NCBI GenBank assembly: GCA_041557595.1
Contig: JBFFGE010000078.1
Coordinates: forward strand, 1 to 19,719
DNA length: 19,719 nucleotides
Direction: 5' to 3'
From: JAOTYV01 sp041557595
GTDB lineage: Bacteria; Pseudomonadota; Alphaproteobacteria; UBA8366
Shown one piece after another: positions 8,029 through 15,688 of the stretch. The notes beneath the pieces are model-generated. The model was given only the letters and a program-made list of their open reading frames with translations, had not been told where the DNA came from and made no database searches. A program made the translations under genes and the position numbers. The first letter of the stretch is position 1. Each line of letters starts with the position of its first letter.

Positions 8029-8040
8029 TCTACTAGTAGA
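8029..8040. repeat. 12-bp perfect palindrome, copy 2
   Basis: An exact second copy of TCTACTAGTAGA. It begins one base after the stop codon (8025-8027) of the orphan gene and lies 23 bp from the stop of the convergent SDR gene (8064). See the copy at 7109-7120. Confidence 0.7.
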
Positions 8041-8063
8041 AATCCAAAGCCGTCCGCCAAGCC

Positions 8064-8825
8064 CTAAGTCAAAAACTGGCCGCCGTTCACGTGGATTGTC
8101 TGCCCGGTGATGAAGTTGGCGTCGGGCTGGCAGAGGAAGCGGATCGTGCGGCCGATGTCGTTCGGCACGCCCTCATGGCCGACCGGGGGCACGGTGCCTT
8201 TCGAATTCGGCGCGGTCTCGCCGGCAGACTTGGCGCGCGGGCCGCCGATCTTGCCGGGGGAGACGCAGTTCACGGTGATGCCCCGGTCGGCGAATTCGAT
8301 GGCGAGGCCGCGGGTCAGCCCTTCGAGGCCGGCCTTGCCCGCGTTGACATGGGCGCGTCCGATGAAACCCATATGGTTGCCGATGCCGCCAAGATTGATG
8401 ACGCGGCCCCAGCCGGCGGCGCTCATACGGCGCAGCGCGGCGCGGCTGCACAGGAAGGCGCCGTCCATGATGATCGAGGTGATGTGGCGCCATTGTTCGT
8501 AGGTCATCTCGACGAAGGGCACCTGCTGGCGGTCGGCGGCGTTGTTGACCAGGATGTCCGACCGGCCGAATTCCTTGTCGATCCGGGCGAACATGGCCTC
8601 GACCGCCGCCTCGTCGGTCACGTCGGCGAGGTGGACGATCGCGCGGCCGCCGGCGGCCTCGACTTCCGCCGCGACGCCCTCGGCCTCGTCCTTCGAGGCG
8701 CGGGCGTTGATCACGATGGCGGCGCCGTCCTCGGCGAGGGCGAGCGCGGTGGCGCGGCCGGAGCGGCGCACCGCGCCGGTGATCAGGGCGACCCGGCCGT
8801 CGAGCGGCTTGTCGGTGTTGGGCAT
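8064..8825 (-). CDS. SDR-fold protein lacking the catalytic Asn/Ser/Tyr
   Basis: A 253-residue protein of the classical short-chain dehydrogenase/reductase type. The NAD(P) site is intact (TGAVRRSGRA at 16-25; NNAA at 94-97; D-V-T at 68-70) and the C-terminal ITGQTIHVNGGQ is typical. The catalytic positions are not. The Tyr of YxxxK is Val160 (VNAGK), the Ser is Gly (VINLGGIG, 142-149) and the usual helix-4 Asn aligns with Ile119; only Lys164 remains. It may bind the nucleotide without acting as a normal reductase, or use another residue such as His159. The ATG at 8825 has GAGGAG seven to eight bases upstream. It follows the CoA-transferase after 19 bp, so the two form an operon and probably act on the same acyl-CoA pathway. 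Confidence 0.88.
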   Translation of the reverse strand: MPNTDKPLDGRVALITGAVRRSGRATALALAEDGAAIVINARASKDEAEGVAAEVEAAGGRAIVHLADVTDEAAVEAMFARIDKEFGRSDILVNNAADRQQVPFVEMTYEQWRHITSIIMDGAFLCSRAALRRMSAAGWGRVINLGGIGNHMGFIGRAHVNAGKAGLEGLTRGLAIEFADRGITVNCVSPGKIGGPRAKSAGETAPNSKGTVPPVGHEGVPNDIGRTIRFLCQPDANFITGQTIHVNGGQFLT

Positions 8826-8844
8826 GTCTTCTCCTCTCGTTCCG

Positions 8845-10041
8845 TCAGATCGCGCCGCTGCCGCGAAATGCGGCGATAGCCTTGTCGTCGTAGCCGAGGT
8901 CGGCCAGCAGCGCGTCGGTGTATTCGCCCATGTCGGGCGTCACCATTCGCACGCCCTTCCGCACGCCGTCGATGTTGACCGCGTTGCCGTTCACCGACAC
9001 CGCGCCCAGCGTCGGATGGTCGACGGGCCAGGTCATGCCGACATGCTGCACCTGCGGATCGTCCAGCATCTTGTCGATGGTGTAGACCGGGCCGCAAGGC
9101 ACGCCCGCGTCGTTCAGCCGTTCGACCCAATAGGCGCTGGGTTTCCGGCGGGTGTAGGCGGCGACCGCGTCGTTCGTCTTCTGGCGGTTGGCGACCCGGT
9201 CCTCGACGGTCGCAAGGTCCGGGTCTTCCAGCAGCTCCGGCGCCTCCAGCGCGCCGCACAGCCGGCGGTACATATGGTTACCCGACGCGGCGATGTTGAT
9301 ATGGCCGTCGGCGCTCGGGAACAGCCCGACCGGGCAGGCGATCGGATGGTCGTTGCCCGCCTGCGGCGGCACTTCCCGCGCCATCGTCCAGCGCGTGACC
9401 TGATAGTCGAGCATGGCGATCTCGGCTTCCAGCAGCGAGGTGTGCACCCAGCGCCCTTCGCCGGTGATCTCGCGCTCGTAGACCGCGGTCAGCAGGCCGA
9501 TGGCGAGATACATGCCGCCGGTCAGGTCGGCGATCGGAATGCCGACGCGCACCGGGCCCTGACCCGGCAGGCCGGTGACCGACATCAGCCCGCCCATGCC
9601 CTGCGCGATCTGGTCGACGCCGGGCCGGTCGCGGTAGGGGCCGGTCTGGCCGAAGCCGGAGATGCTGCCATAGACGATGCGCGGATTGACCGCCTTGCAT
9701 GCCTCGTAATCGATGCCGAGCCGATCCTTCACGCCGGGGCGGTAGTTCTCGACGATCACGTCGGCGCGCTCGACCAGCTTGAAGAAGATTTCGCGGGCCG
9801 CGTCGGTCTTCAGGTTCAGCGTGATGCTGCGCTTGTTGCGGTGCAGGTTCCAGAAGTCGGGACCGAGCCGCCGCTTCGAATTGACGCCGCGCGGATCCGC
9901 ATCGCCCGGCGCCTCGATCTTGATGACATGGGCGCCCCAATCGGCGAACTGGCGCACCGCCGTCGGCCCGGCGCGGGCGCGGGTCAGGTCGAGCACGGTG
10001 AGGCGGGAGAGCGGCAGGGGCGCATCGGATGCATCGGTCAT
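8845..10041 (-). CDS. CaiB/BaiF-type (class III) CoA-transferase
   Basis: A 398-residue family III CoA-transferase. These enzymes move CoA between acyl-CoA and a free carboxylic acid through a covalent Asp-anhydride intermediate. The likely nucleophile is Asp172 in VRVGIPIADLTGG. Other family landmarks are ADWGAHVIKIEAPGDADPRG (33-52), NLHRNKRSITLNLK (65-78), ENYRPGVKDRLGID (98-111) and GFGQTGPYRDRPGVDQIAQG (129-148). The length is usual. The frame is open to 10278, but ATG 10041 has GAGG six bases upstream and starts the family-like N terminus; upstream residues are low complexity and overlap the ATPase remnant. It is the first gene of a two-gene unit with the SDR-fold protein. The substrate is not deducible. 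Confidence 0.92.
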   Translation of the reverse strand: MTDASDAPLPLSRLTVLDLTRARAGPTAVRQFADWGAHVIKIEAPGDADPRGVNSKRRLGPDFWNLHRNKRSITLNLKTDAAREIFFKLVERADVIVENYRPGVKDRLGIDYEACKAVNPRIVYGSISGFGQTGPYRDRPGVDQIAQGMGGLMSVTGLPGQGPVRVGIPIADLTGGMYLAIGLLTAVYEREITGEGRWVHTSLLEAEIAMLDYQVTRWTMAREVPPQAGNDHPIACPVGLFPSADGHINIAASGNHMYRRLCGALEAPELLEDPDLATVEDRVANRQKTNDAVAAYTRRKPSAYWVERLNDAGVPCGPVYTIDKMLDDPQVQHVGMTWPVDHPTLGAVSVNGNAVNIDGVRKGVRMVTPDMGEYTDALLADLGYDDKAIAAFRGSGAI

Positions 10042-10150
10042 GGGGGGCCTCGCTTGGGAAAGGGGCGAATAACCGAAAGCGTAGCACAGCCTCGCCACCG
10101 CGCCAGCCGGGACAGTCATGCAGTGGGTGTTTTCAAGACGAACCGCGCCT

Positions 10151-11297
10151 CTATCGGCTGGGCCAGGCCCAGGGTGGGGGCTCGATCCCGGGTACGATCG
10201 TTTCTCCGAGTTCTTTTTCGAGCGCAAACACAGCGCTGCTTTTTTGCTGCGACAGCATTTCGACGAGTGGTTCGGCATGGGAAACGACGATGACTTGTGA
10301 GCGCTCCGCGGCGTTGGCGATAAGGCGCGCCAGAGGGGACAGTAAATCGGGGTGCAGGCTCGTCTCCGGCTCGTTGATTACCATCAGCGACGGCGGCCTC
10401 GGCGTCAGCAGCGCCGCCACCAGGAGGAGATACCGTAGCGAGTTCGGAGACGCGCAACGGTCTCAGCAATCCATCCTGATGCATCGTCACTTCGAACAGA
10501 CCGTCGGTCTCCGACACTTCTATCGTGCAACCGGGAAACGCATCCTCGATCGCCTCGTCCAAGGCATTTGGGTCGCCGATTTCATTGATCGTCTGAAGCG
10601 CCGCCGCCACGTCGGTGCCGTCGGAATCGAGGACAGCGGTCCGGGTCCCGATTTGCGCGCGTCTTGCGGGCGCGCGGGAGTCGGTGCGGAAGTGATCGTA
10701 AAATCGCCAGCCGCGCATGCGTTCGCGCAATTCAAGCAGCTCGGGCGCCGCGCGCGGGTCGGCGGCATGGGTCATCATGCTGTCGAAGGAGGAAAGATCC
10801 GTCAGGACCGTCGCACGCGCGCCCGTCTCGTCGAGAATATGCACGCCGGGGCCGTTGCGCGACGCAAACATGTTGTTCCGCCGCAAGACGTCACCGGTCC
10901 AGACAGCCTCGGCCTTGATTTCCGGGTCACGGTTGAACAGCGAATCCTTTTGGGGAATGGCCAGGCCGAGATCGATGGCGTATCCGTAATCCTCGGAAGC
11001 GAAACCGAGCTTAAGGCCCACCCGGTCACGCCGGACGGTTCCTTGAATAGGTGCGTTGCCGGATTTCATGCCGCGCGAAAATTTTTCGGGTCCGGCCCAT
11101 AGTGTCGATGGAAGCCCGCCTTCGACCGCGAGCGACCGAACGATCTGGCCTTGAGCCGCGTCCGCGAGAAGCCGGAGCGATTTGTAGAAACTCGACTTTC
11201 CGCTGCCATTGGGGCCCGTGATGATATTGAGCTGCTCCAGGGGCAGGATAAGCTTCCGCAACGAGCGGTACCCCGACACGGCAAAAGTGAGGATCAT
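10151..11297 (-). pseudogene. AAA/ABC-type ATPase broken by a frameshift at the signature motif
   Basis: The ATG at 11297 (GGAG nine bases upstream) starts a RecF/OLD/AAA_21-like ATPase with Walker A GPNGSGKSS (28-36) and L-N-I-ITGPNG before it. The frame is good to about residue 283 (LRPLRVSEL) and then turns to nonsense. Next to it, in another frame ending at TAG 10151, the protein resumes: SLRYLLLVAALLTPRPPS, then Walker B VINEPETSLHPD and the switch histidine in VIVVSHAEP. The junction is at 10439/10440. Members of this family have an S-D/G-G-T-L-R signature at this point, so about 10-11 bases coding for S-D-G-T seem to be missing. The gene was probably a DNA- or RNA-processing or defence-type ATPase. 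A sequencing or assembly error cannot be excluded. Confidence 0.82.
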
Positions 11298-11446
11298 CCG
11301 GCGAGTCTCCAGGATTGACCGATTGCTAGAACGCCTCTGAACCTAAGGGTACAGAAGTAAACATATTACAAATCCGAAATGCGCATGGGATATCTGCGGA
11401 TGCGGACTCCGGCCAAACGGCGAGTCTGCGTAGCTGAAGCGCGCGA

Positions 11447-12286
11447 TCAGAAAGGCCGGTCGCCTTCCAGCAGGAGCCGGTAGAGCATGCGGTGCTGGCC
11501 CGGATCGTAGTCGTGATAGGCCTGATGCATCGCCTGGCGGTTGTCCCAGATCAGCATGTCGCCCTTGTGCCATTTGTGGCGATAGACGAATTCGGGTTTG
11601 ACTGCCGTCGCGAGCAGGTCCTGTAGCAGCGTGCGCGTCTCTTCCGGCGTGAAGCCGGTGACGTAGTCGGTCTTCACCGTATGAAACCAGAGCGCCTTGC
11701 GCCCGTTTTCAGGATGGGTGCGCACGAGCGGGTGAAATATCGGCACGGATTTCTTTTTCGCTTCGAGTTCGAGGCCCTTCGGGGACTCCCGGACCGCAGC
11801 GCGGCCCTGATTGACGTTCGCGGTCTGTGCGCCGTCGATCTTTTTCCTGGTCGCATCGGGCAGCGACTCATAGGCCGCCGCCATGTTGCAGACGCCTGTA
11901 TCGCCGCCGGTGTCGGGAAGCTGGACCGCGTACAGCACGGTGCATTTCGGCGGACATTCCCGGTTGGTGTGATCGGTGTGCCAGCTCGAGCCCCGCAGAA
12001 TGCGCTTGCCCCGATTGTCCGTGTGTTTGCTCGAGACGATGTTGATCAGCGGTTCGTCCGGCAGATTGAAGTCGGAAAAATTCTGCGCCATCGGTTGACC
12101 GAAGACGCCGGCGGCGGCGACGAAATCCGCCGGGGTGTAGTCCTGGTCGCGGATCGCCAGGGCTACATGATCCACCAGTGCCCGGTTGAGCGATTGCCTG
12201 TCTGCGTCGGAGATGGGCGACGAAAGATCGATGCCGGTCACCTCGGCGCCGATCGTTTCGCCCAACGGTGTAATCTGGAGCGCCAT
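11447..12286 (-). CDS. TauD/TfdA-family dioxygenase (second copy)
   Basis: A 279-residue Fe(II)/2-oxoglutarate dioxygenase closer to the taurine/2,4-D type than the copy at 858. The triad is H103-x-D105 (SSWHTDHT) and H254 (WDNRQAMHQAYHDY). R266 and R270 (HRMLYRLLLEG) are candidate 2-oxoglutarate ligands. The N terminus ITPLGETIGAEVTGIDLS is typical of the family, as is HPLVRTHPENGRKALW (185-200), which precedes the cofactor-binding part. ATG 12286 has GGGAGAG five bases upstream; the frame continues open to 13171 only as a shadow of the next gene. It lies 71 bp downstream of the solute-binding-like gene on the same strand and is likely the last gene of that cluster. It probably hydroxylates a small anionic compound. 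Confidence 0.92.
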   Translation of the reverse strand: MALQITPLGETIGAEVTGIDLSSPISDADRQSLNRALVDHVALAIRDQDYTPADFVAAAGVFGQPMAQNFSDFNLPDEPLINIVSSKHTDNRGKRILRGSSWHTDHTNRECPPKCTVLYAVQLPDTGGDTGVCNMAAAYESLPDATRKKIDGAQTANVNQGRAAVRESPKGLELEAKKKSVPIFHPLVRTHPENGRKALWFHTVKTDYVTGFTPEETRTLLQDLLATAVKPEFVYRHKWHKGDMLIWDNRQAMHQAYHDYDPGQHRMLYRLLLEGDRPF

Positions 12287-12357
12287 CGTTTCTCTCCCAA
12301 GTCCGGGATCGCCCGCGCGGCACCGCGGCGATGGGTACCGCGCGCGATTGTCCGCCG

Positions 12358-13095
12358 TTACGCCGGCGCGGCGACCGACAGTTTGCCTTCGACCCCGTAT
12401 TTCTCGATGAAGCCCGCGACCATGCCGCTCGATTTGGCATACTCGACGAAATCCTTGAGCCAGGCATAGGCCGCGTCGTTGCCCTTGTTGACGCCGACCG
12501 CCTGTTGCACGGACGCGAACTGGCCGTCGAGGATGCGCGATCCCGGCAGCTTGTCCTTCTCGGTCAGCAGGCGCGGGCGCAGGCTGGCCAGGGCGTCCAT
12601 TTTCTCGTCGACGAACTGTGCGAAGGCTTCGTCGCCTCCGGCAATCGCCCGCAAATCCGCCTGCTTGATGTTGTTCTCCAGCCACAAACCGTAGGCGCTG
12701 CCCTTGGACACGGAAATGCGGTTGCCGGGTTTGTCGACCTCGTCGATCGACTGGATCGGCGACCCCGGGGGTACGAGATAGGTCGCGACGATTTCCGCAT
12801 AGGCGGCGGTGAAATCCATCACGGCGGCGCGCTGCGGTTCCGCGCCGATATTGCCGATATCCCACTTGCCTTTTCCGGCGGCCGCGGCGACGTCGCTCGG
12901 ATGATCGAACGGGACCAGTTTCAGCGGCTTGCCCAAGGCGTCGGCGATGGCCTGGGCGATTGCGGGCGAGGGGCCGATCGGATCGCCGGACGCGGTCTTG
13001 TCCACGACGAGCAGGAAATTCGACATGTTGATACCGGCGCGCAGCGCGCCCGTTGGCGTCAGTTGCGCGATGACTTCGGCGGAGGGTTCTTTCAT
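12358..13095 (-). CDS. Family 3 solute-binding-like protein without signal peptide
   Basis: A 245-residue protein resembling the solute-binding proteins of amino-acid-type ABC transporters (SBP_bac_3). Landmarks are L-T-PTGALRAGIN (12-23), GDPIGPSPAIAQAIADALGK (37-56), VPFDHPSDVAAAAGKGKWDIG (61-81), AVMDFTAAYAEIVATYLVP (90-108) and S-GSAYGLWLENNI. Such proteins are normally exported, but this one starts directly with the mature domain. An in-frame TAA lies eight codons upstream of ATG 13095, with no start codon between, so there is no room for a signal peptide. No permease or ATPase gene is next to it. It may be a cytosolic ligand sensor or a moonlighting member. It lies between the Ldh2-like and dioxygenase genes (gaps 97 and 71 bp). 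Confidence 0.82.
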   Translation of the reverse strand: MKEPSAEVIAQLTPTGALRAGINMSNFLLVVDKTASGDPIGPSPAIAQAIADALGKPLKLVPFDHPSDVAAAAGKGKWDIGNIGAEPQRAAVMDFTAAYAEIVATYLVPPGSPIQSIDEVDKPGNRISVSKGSAYGLWLENNIKQADLRAIAGGDEAFAQFVDEKMDALASLRPRLLTEKDKLPGSRILDGQFASVQQAVGVNKGNDAAYAWLKDFVEYAKSSGMVAGFIEKYGVEGKLSVAAPA

Positions 13096-13192
13096 GGGGG
13101 CAAATTCCCGAGTTTGTTATGGGGAGGCGGGGTCGAGCGGGAATTAAGCCAAGCGCGTGACGCCGATGCAAGGTACGTCGGGTCGATCCGGT

Positions 13193-14230
13193 CTATTTCG
13201 GGCCGGCGCCGTGATTGTGCTGGCCTTCCGCCAGACGGCCGAGCGCATCGTAAATCTTCCGGTCGATCTCGATGCCGTCGCGCCGCAGCCGGTCGCGCAC
13301 GCGATTGCTTCGCTCGCCGGGAATGCGGATTTCGTCGACGCCGTCGAGCCGCGGGATCGCCTTGATCGCGGCGATGCGTTGCGTCAGGTCGCGGCGATAA
13401 TCCTCGAGCGGAATGAACAAATCCGGCTTGAAGGCGATGATCAGATAGCCCCGCACGTCATCCGGCGTGCGCGCACCGGCGCACAGCACGCTCATCGCAT
13501 CCATGGCGAGCGCGAGGCCGAAACCCTTGTAGCCGCCATCGGGTCCGCCGAACGGCAGCAGCGCCCCCAGCCGGGCCTGCGCCGCATCCGTCGTCGGCTT
13601 GCCGTCCGGGCCCAGCGCCACGCCGGCGGGGATCGGCGTGCCGAGGCGTTCCCGGAACTGCAGGTCGGAGCCCATGAAGGCCGAGGTGCCCATGTCGATC
13701 ACCAGCGGATCGCCCTCGGCGGGAAAGCCGAAGGCGATGGGATTGGTGCCGAGCGACCGCGCAGCCCCGCCGAAAGGGGCCACTTGCGGGTTGGCGCTGA
13801 CCGTATGGATGCCGATCAGGCCGGCGCGTGCGATCATCTCGCAATAATGCGCGCTGCGGCCGCTCATCCAGCTGTTGGACAGGCAGATGATGGCGAAGCC
13901 ATGCTCGGTCGCCCGCGCGATCGCTTCCTGCGTGGCGTGGTGGATGGCGATCATGCCGACGGTGTTGCCGCCGTCGATCAGCGCCGAGACGGCGGTCTCC
14001 TTCACGATGCGCGGCGCGTGGCGCGGTTCCTTGAAATACGCGGCATCGACGATGTTAAGCAGCTTCGGCAGGCCGGAATATTCGTAGCCGCACAGCGCGG
14101 CATCCACCGCGTGGTCCGCGAGGATGCCCGCGTCTTCCGCATCGAACCCGATGCCGCGCATCGCGCGCTCGGCCAGATCTTGCGCATCGGTGACGGTGAG
14201 ATGGATTCGGTCGGCGGTCGGTTTGGGCAT
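13193..14230 (-). CDS. Ldh2/MDG-family oxidoreductase lacking the conserved histidines
   Basis: A 345-residue member of the Ldh2 (malate/L-lactate/ureidoglycolate/sulfolactate dehydrogenase) family, which uses NAD(P) on 2-hydroxy acids or reduces cyclic imino acids. The fold landmarks are clear: FDAEDAGILADHAVDAALCG (29-48), GTNPIAFGFPAEGDPLVIDM (161-180), and GGPDGGYKGFGLALAMDAM. Two normal catalytic histidine sites differ. The G-x-x-S-H-G motif reads G-Y-E-Y-S-G (48-53), and the N-S-x-H-x-G motif reads N-S-W-M-S-G (119-124). The enzyme may therefore act on an unusual substrate or have lost activity. ATG 14230 has only a weak ribosome site. It is first in a same-strand cluster with the solute-binding-like protein and the dioxygenase. 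Confidence 0.85.
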   Translation of the reverse strand: MPKPTADRIHLTVTDAQDLAERAMRGIGFDAEDAGILADHAVDAALCGYEYSGLPKLLNIVDAAYFKEPRHAPRIVKETAVSALIDGGNTVGMIAIHHATQEAIARATEHGFAIICLSNSWMSGRSAHYCEMIARAGLIGIHTVSANPQVAPFGGAARSLGTNPIAFGFPAEGDPLVIDMGTSAFMGSDLQFRERLGTPIPAGVALGPDGKPTTDAAQARLGALLPFGGPDGGYKGFGLALAMDAMSVLCAGARTPDDVRGYLIIAFKPDLFIPLEDYRRDLTQRIAAIKAIPRLDGVDEIRIPGERSNRVRDRLRRDGIEIDRKIYDALGRLAEGQHNHGAGPK

Positions 14231-14320
14231 CGCGGCGGCTCGTGTATTCTTTCAGATCGGTGGCGCAGGTGGTCTCGTATGTTGCGGAGTCTTCGCGAAA
14301 AGCAGGCGGACTGCAAGCTG

Positions 14321-14884
14321 TCACCGAGCGGATACACTCTCATTCCCTGCGCCGACAAGTCGATAGTGGGAGGTCACGAGACCGGAAGCAAACGAACGCG
14401 TTTCCAGATGTTCGAAGTCGATGTCGTGCTCGAGCGCTCCGAATAACGGCAGCCCGTTGCCGATCAGGATGGGAATGCGGGTTAGAATCATATCGGAAAT
14501 CAGGCCTTCCCTGAGAAAGGACTGCACCAATTTTCCACCATCGACATAGACCCTGTGCCAACCTTTTTCTTCCAGCATCGTCATGACTTCAGGCGGGTCG
14601 AGCCGGACCAGTCGCACCCGGTCGGTGAGGTCATCCGGGATATCGGATTGATCGAGCGTCCGGCTCATGACGATAGTCGGTTTTTCATAGGGCCATTCTT
14701 CGAAGGAAACGACCGTCTCAAAAGAGCCGCGCCCCATCACCAGACCGTCCACCGACTCCATGAAAGCATCGTAGCCATGATCTTCGTTCGCCGTTTGCTG
14801 TTTCATGAGCCAGTCAAGCTCGCCCGCAGGGCGCGCGATGAAGCCATCAAGACTGGTGGCGATGAAGACGTGTCCCGTTATCAT
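14321..14884 (-). CDS. RibD C-terminal/dihydrofolate reductase-like protein
   Basis: A 187-residue protein with the DHFR-like fold of the RibD C-terminal family, which reduces pyrimidines or pterins with NADPH. Visible landmarks are FIATSLDGFIA (7-17), D-G-LVMGRGSFETV (46-58), KPTIVMSRTL (68-77) and RVYVDGGKLVQSFLREGLISD (110-130), followed by the IPILIGNGLPLF strand. The length matches stand-alone family members. Many of these are annotated only as dihydrofolate reductase family proteins, and true DHFR activity is unlikely. ATG 14884 has GGAAAG about four bases upstream. It is 90 bp upstream of the Ldh2-like gene on the same strand and divergent from the VOC gene; the shared 126-bp gap carries a repeated 12-mer. 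Confidence 0.9.
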   Translation of the reverse strand: MITGHVFIATSLDGFIARPAGELDWLMKQQTANEDHGYDAFMESVDGLVMGRGSFETVVSFEEWPYEKPTIVMSRTLDQSDIPDDLTDRVRLVRLDPPEVMTMLEEKGWHRVYVDGGKLVQSFLREGLISDMILTRIPILIGNGLPLFGALEHDIDFEHLETRSFASGLVTSHYRLVGAGNESVSAR

Positions 14885-14901
14885 GGCGCTTTCCGATCAA
14901 T

Positions 14902-14945
14902 CTGATTTTGCCGCGCAACTCGCAAACACGGTCCTGATTTTGCCG
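14902..14945. promoter_or_regulatory. Direct 12-bp repeat pair in divergent promoter region
   Basis: CTGATTTTGCCG occurs at 14902-14913 and again, identically, at 14934-14945. The copies are 32 bp apart, close to three helical turns. They lie between the divergent RibD-like and VOC genes, as expected for a regulator binding tandem sites on one DNA face. A separate partial dyad, GTTTA-GCGT-TAAAC, lies at 14980-14993, just upstream of the VOC ribosome site. Confidence 0.45.
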
Positions 14946-15010
14946 TTTTTGGCGTATGCTCATGGGCAAGAGTTCCCGAGTTTAGCGTTAAACAGCCGCG
15001 GGAGAGATGG

Positions 15011-15652
15011 ATGAACAAAATCGACCCCAAGCAATTCCGGCCGGAGCACGTCGCCCCCGTTCGGAGCGACGTGCCGGGCAGCGTCACCGCGATGCCGTCG
15101 CCGCGCGAAATGCATCACGTCCATATCTTTTCGGACGTCAATTACGACGCGATGGTCGCGTTCTATCAGTGGCTGTTCAACGCCGAGATCATCCGCGCGC
15201 GTCCGGACGGCGCCACCTTCACCTCCTATGACGACCACGACCACCGGGTGGTCCTCTTCAAGAAGCCCGGCTGGGGAGAGAAGCCGGAGCGCGCGGTCGG
15301 CGTGTCGCATCTGGCGTTCGCCTATGCCAGCCTGGGCGAACTGCTGTACATCTTCGAGCGCATGAAGGAGCGCGGCGATGCGCCGGTGCGCTGCGTCAAT
15401 CACGGTAATTCGACCGCCTTCTACTACCGCGACCCGGACGGCAACACGGTCGAAACGATGATGGACAACTACACGCCGCAACAAACCCAGGACTACAAGC
15501 GCCACTACCAGTGGTCCGAGTATTTCGGCGAGATGAACGAAGGCATCTTCGACCCGGACAAGATGCTGGCGCTGTACCGGTCGGGCGTGCCGGACACCGT
15601 GCTGATCGACCGCGAGGAAGTACGTAGACTGGCGCGGGAGGGCGCGCTTTAG
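15011..15652 (+). CDS. VOC-family (extradiol dioxygenase-like) protein
   Basis: A 213-residue protein of the vicinal oxygen chelate fold, similar to glyoxalase and biphenyl-2,3-diol dioxygenase domains. The expected metal ligands are present: H36 (MHHVHIF), H100 (GVSHLAFAY) and E148 (DPDGNTVETMMDNY). AFYYRDPDGNTVE is a classic signature of this fold. A charged tail of about 55 residues follows (DYKRHYQWSEYFGEMNEGIFDPDKML), seen in some catechol-dioxygenase-like members. ATG 15011 has GGGAGAG four bases upstream. It is likely cytosolic and metal dependent; the reaction could be ring cleavage, epimerisation or isomerisation. It is a single gene convergent with the methyltransferase. Confidence 0.88.
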   Translation: MNKIDPKQFRPEHVAPVRSDVPGSVTAMPSPREMHHVHIFSDVNYDAMVAFYQWLFNAEIIRARPDGATFTSYDDHDHRVVLFKKPGWGEKPERAVGVSHLAFAYASLGELLYIFERMKERGDAPVRCVNHGNSTAFYYRDPDGNTVETMMDNYTPQQTQDYKRHYQWSEYFGEMNEGIFDPDKMLALYRSGVPDTVLIDREEVRRLAREGAL

Positions 15653-15658
15653 GGCAAG

Positions 15659-15680
15659 TCGCCGGATTGGTTGCCGGCGA
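15659..15680. terminator. Hairpin between convergent genes
   Basis: TCGCCGG (15659-15665) and CCGGCGA (15674-15680) form a perfect 7-bp stem with an 8-base loop. It lies between the stops of the VOC gene (15652) and the methyltransferase gene (15689). No T-run follows on either strand, so it would be a weak or factor-assisted bidirectional terminator. Confidence 0.4.
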
Positions 15681-15688
15681 GCCGAGAT

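Noticed and set aside
10042..10278. Extension of the CoA-transferase to 477 residues
   Set aside because: The upstream part overlaps the ATPase remnant, is of low complexity and lacks family similarity; ATG 10041 has GAGG at the right distance.
12287..13171. Extension of the second TauD/TfdA dioxygenase to 574 residues
   Set aside because: The added part is a shadow of the solute-binding-like gene on the same strand in another frame; ATG 12286 has a clear ribosome site.
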